Positions 26,146 through 33,782 of a stretch of DNA of 64,000 nucleotides are shown piece after piece. The notes under the pieces were generated by a model. It did not search any database. It had not been told where the DNA came from and saw only the letters and a program-made list of their open reading frames with translations. The first letter of the stretch is position 1; each line of letters starts with the position of its first letter. The DNA is from Mycolicibacterium malmesburyense. GTDB lineage: Bacteria > Actinomycetota > Actinomycetes > Mycobacteriales > Mycobacteriaceae. The stretch lies in the NCBI RefSeq assembly GCF_001050015.1, contig NZ_CVTB01000133.1, forward strand, positions 1-64,000. Direction: 5' to 3'. The translations under genes and the position numbers were made by a program.

Positions 26146-27689
26146 TGGCGCAAACCTATTGGGGTTTGATCCAAGCGGCGGCCCAGAACCACCCCGACCG
26201 CGTGGTACTCGTCGACGACTACGGTCGCAGCCTGACCAACAGCCAGTTGCACGATGCGGCGGAGCGCACCGCCGCCGCACTGTTCGAACGTGGGGTCACC
26301 AAAGGCACCGTGGTCACGTGGCAGTTGCCGACCACACTGGAGACGATGGTGGTGATGGCGTCCCTGACCCATCTGGGCGCGGTCCAGAACCCTGTGCTGC
26401 CGATCTGGCGCGAGAGCGAGGTCCGTTTCGTCACTGCGCAGCTCGGCACCGAGGTCTTCATCGTTCCCGGTGTGTGGCGCGGATTCGACCACGTCGCGCT
26501 CGCCGACGAGCTGATACGCGAACAGCCGATGACGGTCGTGGTGGTCGACCACGGCGCGCCGATCACCGGGGAACTCCGGCTGCCGTCGGGTGATCCGGCG
26601 CTTCTGCCGGCGCCGCCGACGGACGCCGAGGATGCGCGGTGGGTGTACTACTCATCGGGCACGACCGCGTCGCCGAAAGGTATCCGGCACTGTGATCGCT
26701 CGGTGATCGCCGGGTCGGCCGGGGTGGTGGGAATGTTCGGCGCCTCGAACAACGACATCAACCCGATCGCGTTTCCGGTCTCGCACATCGGCGGCGCCGC
26801 GATGCTGGCCGCCAGCCTGCTCACCGGTATGCGCCTGGTCCTGTTCGACACCTTCGATCCGGTCTCCACTCCGAAGGCGGTGGCCGCGCACCGTCCGACG
26901 ATGCTCGGTTCGGCCACTCCGTTCTTCGTCGCCTACATGGCCGCGCAGCGGGAACACGGAGCCGAACCGCTCTTCCCCGATCTGCGCGGGTGTGTCGGGG
27001 GCGGCGCGCCGATCACACCCGAGCTGGGACGTCAAGCACGCGAGACGCTTTCGGTAGCGGGAATCGCGAATTCATGGGGCCTGACCGAATTTCCGGTGGT
27101 GACCTCGCCGCCGCCGGACGGTGAACCCGAGGTTCTCGACCACAGCGTCGGACGGCCCGTGCCGGGGGTCGCGATACGCGTGGTCGACGAAAACGAGCGC
27201 GAGGTGGGGGCGGGCGAGGAAGGCGAACTGCGCCTCAAGGGTCCCCAGTGCTTCCTCGGCTACGTCGATGCGTCGCTGGACGCCGATGCCTTCGACGCCG
27301 ACGGGTGGTTCCGCAGCGGTGACCGGGGCCGGATCGACCACGACGGCAACGTCGCGATCACCGGGCGCATCAAGGACGCCATCATCCGCAACGCGGAGAA
27401 CATCTCTGCGCTGGAGATCGAGGGCGTCTTGGCCAGCCATCCCGCCGTCGACGACGTCGCGGTCATCGGGGTGCCGGATCCGCGCACCGGCGAACGGGTG
27501 TGCGCCGTCGTGGTGGCCCAACCCGGCACCAAGGTGACGCTGTCCATGCTGGCCGAGCACTGCCGGGCGCAGGGACTGAGCAAGCACAAGTCTCCGGAGA
27601 GCCTGCAGCTGGTGGAGTCGTTGCCGCGCAACCTCACCGGTAAGGTCTTGAAGAACGAGTTGCGCTCTCGGTTCGGCGAACTCGGCTAA
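26145..27689 (+). CDS. Acyl-CoA synthetase (AMP-forming)
   Basis: A 514-aa adenylate-forming ligase. The P-loop is YYSSGTTASPKGIRH near residue 166, the A8 region is GWFRSGDRGRIDHDGNVAITGRIKDAII, and the C-terminal Lys is in PRNLTGKVLKNELR. It is the last gene of the amidohydrolase-ACAD-ACAD-ligase operon. It overlaps the convergent amidohydrolase by 4 bases. It likely loads the pathway acid onto CoA for the ACAD pair just upstream. Confidence 0.94.
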   Translation: MAQTYWGLIQAAAQNHPDRVVLVDDYGRSLTNSQLHDAAERTAAALFERGVTKGTVVTWQLPTTLETMVVMASLTHLGAVQNPVLPIWRESEVRFVTAQLGTEVFIVPGVWRGFDHVALADELIREQPMTVVVVDHGAPITGELRLPSGDPALLPAPPTDAEDARWVYYSSGTTASPKGIRHCDRSVIAGSAGVVGMFGASNNDINPIAFPVSHIGGAAMLAASLLTGMRLVLFDTFDPVSTPKAVAAHRPTMLGSATPFFVAYMAAQREHGAEPLFPDLRGCVGGGAPITPELGRQARETLSVAGIANSWGLTEFPVVTSPPPDGEPEVLDHSVGRPVPGVAIRVVDENEREVGAGEEGELRLKGPQCFLGYVDASLDADAFDADGWFRSGDRGRIDHDGNVAITGRIKDAIIRNAENISALEIEGVLASHPAVDDVAVIGVPDPRTGERVCAVVVAQPGTKVTLSMLAEHCRAQGLSKHKSPESLQLVESLPRNLTGKVLKNELRSRFGELG

Positions 27690-28861
27690 ACGCCGATCAG
27701 TTGTTTGAGGTTGCCGCCCATCACCCGGGCGGTGGTCTCGGCAGGCAGGCCCTCGAGTTCCTTGACGAAGTCCGCGGGTTCGGCGAGGCCTTCCGGATGT
27801 GGGTAGTCCGAACCGAACATCACGCGGTCGACGCCGAGTATGTCGATGAGGTGCGACATGTCTTCCTCATGGAACGGGTTCACCCAGACGTGCCTGCGGA
27901 AGACGTCGCTGGGATGCTCGCTGAAGTCGTACGGCCGCTTGTGGTACACGCGGTCGAAGACGTCCACCAACCGGTGCGCCCAGGAACCCCCGTTTTCGAT
28001 CACCCCGATGCGTACCCCGGGAAAGCGCTCGAACACGCCGTGAGCGATGAAGGCAGCGAGGGTATCGAAGATGTTCCGGCTCTCCTCATAGATGAAACCC
28101 CGGAGCTTGCTCAGCGCGAATCCGTTGAACTCCGCCGGGTCCTCCCAGTCGTCGACATAGCGCTCATAGCCGGAGTCCGAGTTGTGCATCTGCACCGAGA
28201 TGCCCGACGACTCGACCAGCCGCCAGAAGTCATCGAACTCGGGCAGAGCGGCCGAGCGCGAGGTGCCGTCTTCGCGCGGGACCGGGGCCGGACGGATCAG
28301 TACCGTCCTGGCGCCGTTGTCCAGGCACCATTCGAGTTCCTTCACACCCAGCGCGGGATCGTTGAGCGAGATGGCCGGGACGGGGAAGATCCGGTTCTGG
28401 TAGTTGAACGTCCAGTCTTCGAGCAGCCAGCGGTTGAACGCGTGAGTGATTGCGTGGGTGAGTTCGGTATCCGACTTCGTGCGTTCCTCGAGCATGCCCG
28501 CCGTGGTCGGGAACATCACCGCGCCATCGACGCCCTGGCGATCCATCAACGCCAGGCGCAGGTCGGGGCGTCGGAACTCGTCGGGACACTTGATGGGCGC
28601 GGCCAGTTCCCTCAGTGTCTTGCCTTCCGGATTGATGCCCCGGAAGTAATCGGCCCATGCGCCCGGCGTCGGGATCACCTCGTAGGTCGGATTGGGGATG
28701 GTTTCGGTGATCTGACCGAGGATCTGTAGTTTCTTGCGGCCCTTGACGTCGACGAATTTCAATGCCTCCGAGTACTTCTCGGGCAGATACCGCGTGTAGG
28801 CGTCGATGGTCTCGTACATGTGGTTGTCGGCATCCCACACTTCGAACTTTTTGGCGCTCAC
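27686..28861 (-). CDS. Amidohydrolase-2 family metal-dependent hydrolase
   Basis: A 391-aa amidohydrolase-2 protein, close in sequence to the one at 18133 (shared NHMYET, ALMDRQGVDGAVMFPT versus ELMDELGIDQCVMYPT, MFGSDYPHPEGLAEP). The N-terminal motif is DADNHMYE. The GTG at 28861 has GAGAGGAG seven bases upstream and is preferred over 28894. Palindrome A lies about 60 bases upstream. It is monocistronic and follows a TetR gene on the same strand. Confidence 0.9.
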   Translation of the reverse strand: MSAKKFEVWDADNHMYETIDAYTRYLPEKYSEALKFVDVKGRKKLQILGQITETIPNPTYEVIPTPGAWADYFRGINPEGKTLRELAAPIKCPDEFRRPDLRLALMDRQGVDGAVMFPTTAGMLEERTKSDTELTHAITHAFNRWLLEDWTFNYQNRIFPVPAISLNDPALGVKELEWCLDNGARTVLIRPAPVPREDGTSRSAALPEFDDFWRLVESSGISVQMHNSDSGYERYVDDWEDPAEFNGFALSKLRGFIYEESRNIFDTLAAFIAHGVFERFPGVRIGVIENGGSWAHRLVDVFDRVYHKRPYDFSEHPSDVFRRHVWVNPFHEEDMSHLIDILGVDRVMFGSDYPHPEGLAEPADFVKELEGLPAETTARVMGGNLKQLIGV

Positions 28862-28917
28862 CCGTCGGCTCCTCTCGGACCATGCATCCATCAACGGTAA
28901 CGATGTTATCGCAAGAA

Positions 28918-28933
28918 GAGAAGATAGATTCTC
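28918..28933. promoter_or_regulatory. Palindrome A (GAGAA-N6-TTCTC)
   Basis: GAGAA, GATAGA, TTCTC, between the end of the TetR gene (28969) and the amidohydrolase start (28861). A second dyad, GGTAAC-GAT-GTTATC (one mismatch), lies at 28896-28910 and may be part of the same control region. Confidence 0.58.
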
Positions 28934-28968
28934 ACCGGGCTGGTTCCGCGACGGGAAAACCGTTTACC

Positions 28969-29517
28969 TCAGGTGAAGGCCGGAGCCACGAACCGTCGAA
29001 GCATCTCCCGTTCCGTGCCGGGGTCTGAGGGAGGCCAGAACGCCAACGATACGACGATGCGCACGACCCACTGCGCCGCCAGCGGATCGTCGCCTGTGAT
29101 GCCGGTCAGGTCGGCGGCGAGCCGGCTGAGCATGGGAGACGAGTGGAGGTCGGCCAATCCCGGTGCCTTCGGTGCATGGAGCGCGAGTTTGCGAATCGGG
29201 TCGGATCTGATCTGCTCTAGGGCGACTTCGATGGCGGCAGTGACGCGATCCGAACCGCTGAGTCCGTCGACCGCGTGCCGGACCGTCTCGATCACGCCGG
29301 CCGCGAGCCGCATCAGAACCGCGTCCCGGATCTCGGCCTTCCCTCCCGCGTACCGGTATACGGTCGCCCGCGAACAGTGCAGCCGCGCGGCGAGCTTGTC
29401 GATGTCGAGGGCATCGAGCCCGTCGGAGATGACCAGCTCGGTGGCGGCGGCATGGATCCGGTCCGCCGCCGCGGTGCGGCGGTCGCGGCCCATCACCCAG
29501 TCGTCGGGCACCGGCAC
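28969..29517 (-). CDS. TetR-family regulator
   Basis: A 182-aa TetR-type protein. The helix-turn-helix at about residues 36-62 reads LDIDKLAARLHCSRATVYRYAGGKAEIRD. The C-terminal domain is short and ends in VRIVVSLAFWPPSDPGTEREMLRRFV. Palindrome B (29546-29559) lies 29 bases upstream of its start and also faces the P450 at 29699. It is therefore the best candidate to bind motif B and control itself, but this is inference from position. Confidence 0.9.
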   Translation of the reverse strand: MPVPDDWVMGRDRRTAAADRIHAAATELVISDGLDALDIDKLAARLHCSRATVYRYAGGKAEIRDAVLMRLAAGVIETVRHAVDGLSGSDRVTAAIEVALEQIRSDPIRKLALHAPKAPGLADLHSSPMLSRLAADLTGITGDDPLAAQWVVRIVVSLAFWPPSDPGTEREMLRRFVAPAFT

Positions 29518-29545
29518 CAGCCTCCTCCTCCGAGAACGACCATGA

Positions 29546-29559
29546 TCTCAGATCTGAGA
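29546..29559. promoter_or_regulatory. Palindrome B (TCTCA-N4-TGAGA), TetR/P450 divergent promoter
   Basis: TCTCAGATCTGAGA is a perfect 14-base palindrome between the divergent TetR gene (29517) and P450 gene (29699). It shares the TCTCA-N4-TGAGA core with 52445 and, with one changed base, with 4283 and 33713. Confidence 0.6.
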
Positions 29560-29698
29560 CAAACTACGGAGCATGTTCCAGCATTTCCGCAGCTTGCGGC
29601 AATGCGGTGAGACATCCGCGTGTGAAATCGTCGATAGCGCATTTCGACTTCGTCTTCATCCGTTGACGCGATGCGAGGTCGTCGCTCAGCGTTGGGGC

Positions 29699-30925
29699 AT
29701 GAATGTCGTGGATGGCGAGCTCGGGATCGCGCTGTTCGAGGATCGGTTCATCCAAGACCCTCAGCCGCTGTACGCGCGGATGCACCAGACCGGACCCGTC
29801 CACCGCATCGGAGACTCCGGATTCTTCGCCGTGAGTGGCTGGGGTGCGGTGAACGAGGCGGTCGCGCGCTGCGACGACTTCTCGTCGAATCTGACGGCGA
29901 CGATGACATTTCAAGACGGCTCGGTATCCGCATTCCCGATGGGTGAACTCGGCGGGCCAATGCAGGTATTGGCGACCGCTGACGATCCCGCACACGCCAT
30001 TCACCGGAAGACGCTGTTACCTCAGCTGGCCGTCAAGCGAATTCGCGATCTCGAACCGTTCATCGCAGACACGTCCGCCGACATCTTCGACTCCTGTGTT
30101 CGGGGCGGCGAGATCGACTGGATGGCGGCCATGGCGAACCGGTTGCCGATGATGGTCGTCTGCCGAATCATCGGTGTTCCCGCTTCCGATGTCGACATGC
30201 TCACCCGGTTGGGCTACTCCGCCACCCAGTTCGTCGAGGGGCTGGTGACCGAGGAGCAATTGGCGGCAGCGGGTAAGGACGTCATGGAGCTCGGCGCTTA
30301 CATCACCGAACAGTTCGGCCAGGCCTCGCCTGCCGAGCAGGACAGTCTGCTGGGCGATCTGGCCGCGGCGTGTGCCGAGGGGATCGTGGACCACACCGGG
30401 GCGTTGGCCATGTTGATCACGCTCTTCAGCGCCGGCGGGGAATCGACCGCGTCACTGATCGGCTCGGCCGCCTGGATCCTCGCCACCCAGAAGCACATTC
30501 AACGACAGCTGCGCGACCGGCCCGAACTGCTGGGGGCGTTCCTCGAGGAGGTCCTTCGCTTCGAGCCTCCGTTCCGCGGCCACTATCGCCATGTCACGCG
30601 CGACACCGAGCTGTGCGGCGCGGAGCTCCCCGCCGGATCGCGGCTGTTGCTGCTGTGGGGTGCGGCCAATCGCGATCCGGCACACTTCGACGAACCCGAC
30701 ACCTTCCGGCTCGACCGGGTGGGCGCCAAAGGACACATCGCCTTTGGTAAGGGCGCCCACTTCTGCGTGGGGGCGTCGTTGGCGCGGCTGGAGGCCAGAA
30801 TCGTGATCGGCCAACTGATCCAGCGCACCTCCAACATCGATGCCCCAGACATCGGCCGCTGGCTGCCGAGCCTGTTGGTGCGTCGACTCGAGCGACTGGA
30901 CCTCGTGCTCGCTGGGCGCAGTTGA
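29699..30925 (+). CDS. Cytochrome P450
   Basis: A 408-aa P450. The heme loop FGKGAHFCVGA has Cys356, the I-helix has AGGEST (245-250) and ExxR is E284-R287. The frame is open to 29573, but the extra 42 residues are Arg/Cys-rich and unlike a P450, so I used ATG 29699. Its ribosome binding site is weak. It is transcribed alone, divergent from a TetR gene, which is a common arrangement for a substrate-induced P450. Confidence 0.92.
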   Translation: MNVVDGELGIALFEDRFIQDPQPLYARMHQTGPVHRIGDSGFFAVSGWGAVNEAVARCDDFSSNLTATMTFQDGSVSAFPMGELGGPMQVLATADDPAHAIHRKTLLPQLAVKRIRDLEPFIADTSADIFDSCVRGGEIDWMAAMANRLPMMVVCRIIGVPASDVDMLTRLGYSATQFVEGLVTEEQLAAAGKDVMELGAYITEQFGQASPAEQDSLLGDLAAACAEGIVDHTGALAMLITLFSAGGESTASLIGSAAWILATQKHIQRQLRDRPELLGAFLEEVLRFEPPFRGHYRHVTRDTELCGAELPAGSRLLLLWGAANRDPAHFDEPDTFRLDRVGAKGHIAFGKGAHFCVGASLARLEARIVIGQLIQRTSNIDAPDIGRWLPSLLVRRLERLDLVLAGRS

Positions 30926-30936
30926 CGACAGCCGCG

Positions 30937-31695
30937 CTAAAGACTGGTGAAGTGCCCGCCATCGATACCCAATGTCTGTCCGGTGACGTAGCGCGCCGCA
31001 GGGCCGACCAGGAAGGCGACGGCGGCACCGATGTCGCGCTCCGGGTCACCGATACGCCCCAGCGGGATTCGTCGCGCTAGCCGCTCTTCCATGGCCGGCT
31101 CGGCCTCGATCGCGGCGGTCATGGCCGGTGAATAGGCCAGGGGCGAAACGATGTTGACGGTGATTCCGTAGGGCGCCCACTCCCGCGCCAGGCTCTTGGC
31201 GAAGCCGCGCAGTGCTCCCTTCATCGTGGCGTAGAGCGGCAGCGTCGCACTGCCTTCCGTGCCCGCCGGCGAGGTCATCACGATGAAGGTCCCGCCGCCC
31301 TCCCGCAGCGCAGGCAAGGCCGAGACCGCGCAGTCGTGGGCACCGCCCAGCGACACCGAGGAGTGGTGTGTCCACAGCGCGCGGTCGACGTCGGTCAACT
31401 GGTGCGGTTGGCTGGACAGATTGCTCGTGGCGTTGTGCACCACCGCGTCGAGTCGTCCGGTCGTCGTCACGGCGAGGTCGACGGCTCGGGCAACGGAGTC
31501 GGAGTCGGTTACGTCACAGCGCGCCCACGTCGCGTGATGACCCCGTGCGGCGATCTCGTCGACGACCGCCTGCCCGGTCTCGGACCTGCTGGCGACGACG
31601 ACATGGGCGCCCTCGGAGGCCAGTGCCATCGCAATGCCGCGGCCCACCCCGCCGCCGGCACCGGTGACCATGGCGGTCATGCCGGTGAGGTTCAT
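30937..31695 (-). CDS. SDR-family oxidoreductase
   Basis: A 252-aa classical short-chain dehydrogenase: cofactor motif TGAGGGVGRG (11-20), catalytic S142, Y155 and K159 (YATMK), and the C-terminal VTGQTLGIDGG. The ATG at 31695 overlaps the stop of the upstream degenerate SDR by 4 bases; the longer frame upstream is that gene's other frame. It is the last gene of the micro-ORF/membrane-protein operon. Confidence 0.92.
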   Translation of the reverse strand: MNLTGMTAMVTGAGGGVGRGIAMALASEGAHVVVASRSETGQAVVDEIAARGHHATWARCDVTDSDSVARAVDLAVTTTGRLDAVVHNATSNLSSQPHQLTDVDRALWTHHSSVSLGGAHDCAVSALPALREGGGTFIVMTSPAGTEGSATLPLYATMKGALRGFAKSLAREWAPYGITVNIVSPLAYSPAMTAAIEAEPAMEERLARRIPLGRIGDPERDIGAAVAFLVGPAARYVTGQTLGIDGGHFTSL

Positions 31696-32285
31696 GGCAA
31701 CATCACCGATCCGCCGTCGGCGACGATCGTCTCTCCGGCGAGATGGACGAGGTCGGGCCGAAGCAGGAACTTCACCGACGCGGCGACGGTGTGCATCAGG
31801 GTCGAGTCGGCCTTGACGGCCGCGGCGGTCAGATGCCCGGTCGCGGTGGCGTCGTCGGAGAACATGGACAGTGGCACGGCGACGAGGTTGGCGCCGACGC
31901 CCTGCGAAGCCCACTGCCGGGCAGCCGATTTCACCATCGCGCGGATACCCTCCACCGCGGTTGTGTACCCGACGAGCCCCGGGGCACCCGCCATCCCAAT
32001 CGTGGGAACAACGACGACGATCCGTCCGCCGGCCGAGAAGCCCGCCCGTGCCTGTTGCAGCGCGGTGAGCGTACGCCACATCGATTCGTCGACGAGACGA
32101 CGCCAATCATCACCGCTGAGAGCTACTGCGTCGACCGGCGACGGGCAGGGATCCATGACGATGACCGCGCACGTGCTGTTCGCGGGTAGCTCGGCCCCCG
32201 GCGCCACGGTGACCGCGCCGAGTTCCGTTGCGAGCGCGTGTGAGAGCTGACCCGGCAGGCCCACCACCGCTGTGGAGGAGGCCAT
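31692..32285 (-). CDS. Degenerate SDR-fold protein
   Basis: A 197-aa protein whose end (LAGETIVADGGSVMLP) and middle (VVVPTIGMAGAPGLVGYTTAVEGIRAMVKSAARQWASQGVGANLVAVPL) are clearly SDR-like. The cofactor motif is lost (VVGLPGQLSHA in place of TGxxxGxG), and YxxxK is Y107-TTA-V111. It is shorter than a normal SDR. It probably does not catalyse alone and may be a partner of the active SDR coupled downstream. The ATG is one base after the upstream stop. Confidence 0.85.
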   Translation of the reverse strand: MASSTAVVGLPGQLSHALATELGAVTVAPGAELPANSTCAVIVMDPCPSPVDAVALSGDDWRRLVDESMWRTLTALQQARAGFSAGGRIVVVVPTIGMAGAPGLVGYTTAVEGIRAMVKSAARQWASQGVGANLVAVPLSMFSDDATATGHLTAAAVKADSTLMHTVAASVKFLLRPDLVHLAGETIVADGGSVMLP

Positions 32286-32286
32286 G

Positions 32287-32706
32287 TCACCGGCTCGACT
32301 GGGATGCGACGCGTTCTTCGTGAATCCTGACCAGTTCGCGGAACCCGATGCTTTCGTACCTCGGCTTGGGCTGGACGCCCCACTCGTCGCGCGCGGTCTG
32401 CTGGCCGGCCGCTTCGGGTGCGCCCCCGAACGGTGGGCCGCCGATCGGATAGGGCTGTTGGCACTCCAGACTGTCATCGGAGAAGCGCACCTTCAAAAGC
32501 TCGCTGCAGATCTCGTTCAGCGACAACGTCGGCCACCCGTACCAGACCGCCATCACCGGAACGGTCAGCGACCCCTCGATGACCAGGCCGAACAGGCATA
32601 CCAACAGGCCGCGCTTGAGCCACTTGTGCATTCGCGCCCAGGTGGGGGTGGTACCCAAGGGTAGCGACTCGGCCGAATCCTTCGGCTCCACAGCGGAGTT
32701 GGTCAC
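32287..32706 (-). CDS. Single-pass membrane protein of unknown function
   Basis: A 139-aa protein with one hydrophobic segment at about residues 32-57 ([25 protein letters not shown]). It is followed by a hydrophilic region with a Cys and Pro/Gly-rich loop ([15 protein letters not shown]) and a charged C-terminus. I do not recognise a family. A distant relation to AveC-type spirocyclases, split with the next gene, is only a guess. It lies 19 bases after the 230-aa membrane protein. The GTG start has AAAGGA upstream. Confidence 0.75.
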   Translation of the reverse strand: MTNSAVEPKDSAESLPLGTTPTWARMHKWLKRGLLVCLFGLVIEGSLTVPVMAVWYGWPTLSLNEICSELLKVRFSDDSLECQQPYPIGGPPFGGAPEAAGQQTARDEWGVQPKPRYESIGFRELVRIHEERVASQSSR

Positions 32707-32725
32707 GATGATCCTTTCTCGGCTG

Positions 32726-33418
32726 CTAGTCGGAGAAGATTTCGCGGTTGACGGTGTGCAAGTACGGGATGGCCAGGAAGGGCGTGATGTAGAAGATGTT
32801 GAACGCCCACCATCCGAACACCGGGAGTCCGACCGCCGTGTACCGGACGTCGGCGTACATCGTCATGTTGAGGATGTATCCGGTCCACACGATGATCCCG
32901 AACCAGCACGTCACGATGGTCCACTGGTGGCCCCATCGTTTCATCTGCAACAGCGCGATCGCGGCCGCGATCCGCATGGGGAAGGCGATCAGCACGCACA
33001 CCATCACCCAGGCCTTCTCGCCCGGTGCACCCGCACCGCCGATCCAGAGTTCGTTGTAATGCCAGAAGTAGCCCGCGTCGATGAGGTTGCCCCATGCGGT
33101 GAAGACCGTGCGCGTGATCAAAGCGTGGTTGGCGAACAGGTCCAGAGCCCAGCCGATACTGTTGAGCGCGGCGTCGAGGATGATGACGTATCCGATGAGC
33201 GTCACCATCATCGGCCGGACCGACAAGCCGTCGCGCTGGGCCTTGCGCAACAGATAGATGCCACGGCAGAACACGGGTAGACCGATGATGCCGAGAACCA
33301 GGGTGCCCATGAGCGCGGTGCCGGCGATGCACCATCGATCGGCGCGTCGTTGGGCCGCCCGCGTCTGTTCCTCGTGCTCATCCATGGTGAGCGACTGGTT
33401 TCCGCTTATCGATGTCAT
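32726..33418 (-). CDS. Polytopic membrane protein of unknown function
   Basis: A 230-aa protein with about five transmembrane segments (roughly 31-55, 70-95, 136-159, 166-188, 196-221). A conserved-looking loop between segments 2 and 3 contains [17 protein letters not shown], rich in aromatic and His residues that could bind a ligand or metal. I do not recognise the family. The ATG is 4 bases after the stop of the 39-codon micro-ORF. Its operon suggests a membrane complex working with SDR enzymes on a lipophilic substrate. Confidence 0.8.
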   Translation of the reverse strand: MTSISGNQSLTMDEHEEQTRAAQRRADRWCIAGTALMGTLVLGIIGLPVFCRGIYLLRKAQRDGLSVRPMMVTLIGYVIILDAALNSIGWALDLFANHALITRTVFTAWGNLIDAGYFWHYNELWIGGAGAPGEKAWVMVCVLIAFPMRIAAAIALLQMKRWGHQWTIVTCWFGIIVWTGYILNMTMYADVRYTAVGLPVFGWWAFNIFYITPFLAIPYLHTVNREIFSD

Positions 33419-33422
33419 CGGG

Positions 33423-33542
33423 TCACCAGTCCCGGGTGAAGAACATCTGAACCTGAATCGCGAACATCGCGATCAGCACGCCGTAGATGAAGATCTGAAA
33501 CGCGATCAAACCGCGCTTACGCCGTCGATCCTGATCATCCAT
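33423..33542 (-). CDS. Micro-ORF, 39-aa single-pass membrane peptide
   Basis: A 39-codon gene: a basic N-terminus (MDDQDRRRKRG) followed by one hydrophobic helix (LIAFQIFIYGVLIAMFAIQV) and FFTRDW at the end. ATG at 33542 is preceded by GAGGAG at ideal spacing, and the stop lies 4 bases before the next ATG. Charge layout predicts N-in topology. It is too short for standard gene calling. It resembles the small subunits of membrane enzyme complexes. Confidence 0.72.
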   Translation of the reverse strand: MDDQDRRRKRGLIAFQIFIYGVLIAMFAIQVQMFFTRDW

Positions 33543-33563
33543 GATTCTCCTCACCGGGCTCGA

Positions 33564-33662
33564 TCAGAACGTGCCGATGTTGCCCAGCATCCAGTAGAAA
33601 AACGCGACGAGTCCGCACATGACGACCCAGGTCACGGTCAGTCGGACCAGTTCCTGCCACAT
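33564..33662 (-). CDS. Micro-ORF, 32-aa single-pass membrane peptide
   Basis: A 32-codon gene whose product is almost entirely one hydrophobic helix (LTVTWVVMCGLVAFFYWML) with a short N-terminus (MWQELVR). ATG at 33662 is preceded by AAGGAG six bases upstream. It is the first gene of the six-gene operon and lies 51 bases behind palindrome B. Two such peptides in tandem before a polytopic membrane protein are unlikely to be chance. Confidence 0.7.
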   Translation of the reverse strand: MWQELVRLTVTWVVMCGLVAFFYWMLGNIGTF

Positions 33663-33712
33663 CGATGGCTCCTTCGTCCGCGAAAGCACAATGCCGACAG
33701 AGAGTAGCACCG

Positions 33713-33728
33713 TTCTCAGAAACGAGAA
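33713..33728. promoter_or_regulatory. Palindrome B (TTCTCA-N4-CGAGAA)
   Basis: TTCTCA, GAAA, CGAGAA: one mismatch from the motif B consensus, in the 120-base gap between the CoA ligase (ends 33783) and the micro-ORF operon. It implies a separate promoter for the membrane operon, although the genes lie on the same strand. Confidence 0.5.
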
Positions 33729-33782
33729 GAGCTATTTCCGGTCGAGACGAAGGGGGCGCCGGTCGGCCGCGCCGGCCCCGGA

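Noticed and set aside
29573..29698. N-terminal extension of the P450 at 29699
   Set aside because: The 42 extra residues have no P450 features, and the region holds the promoter next to palindrome B.
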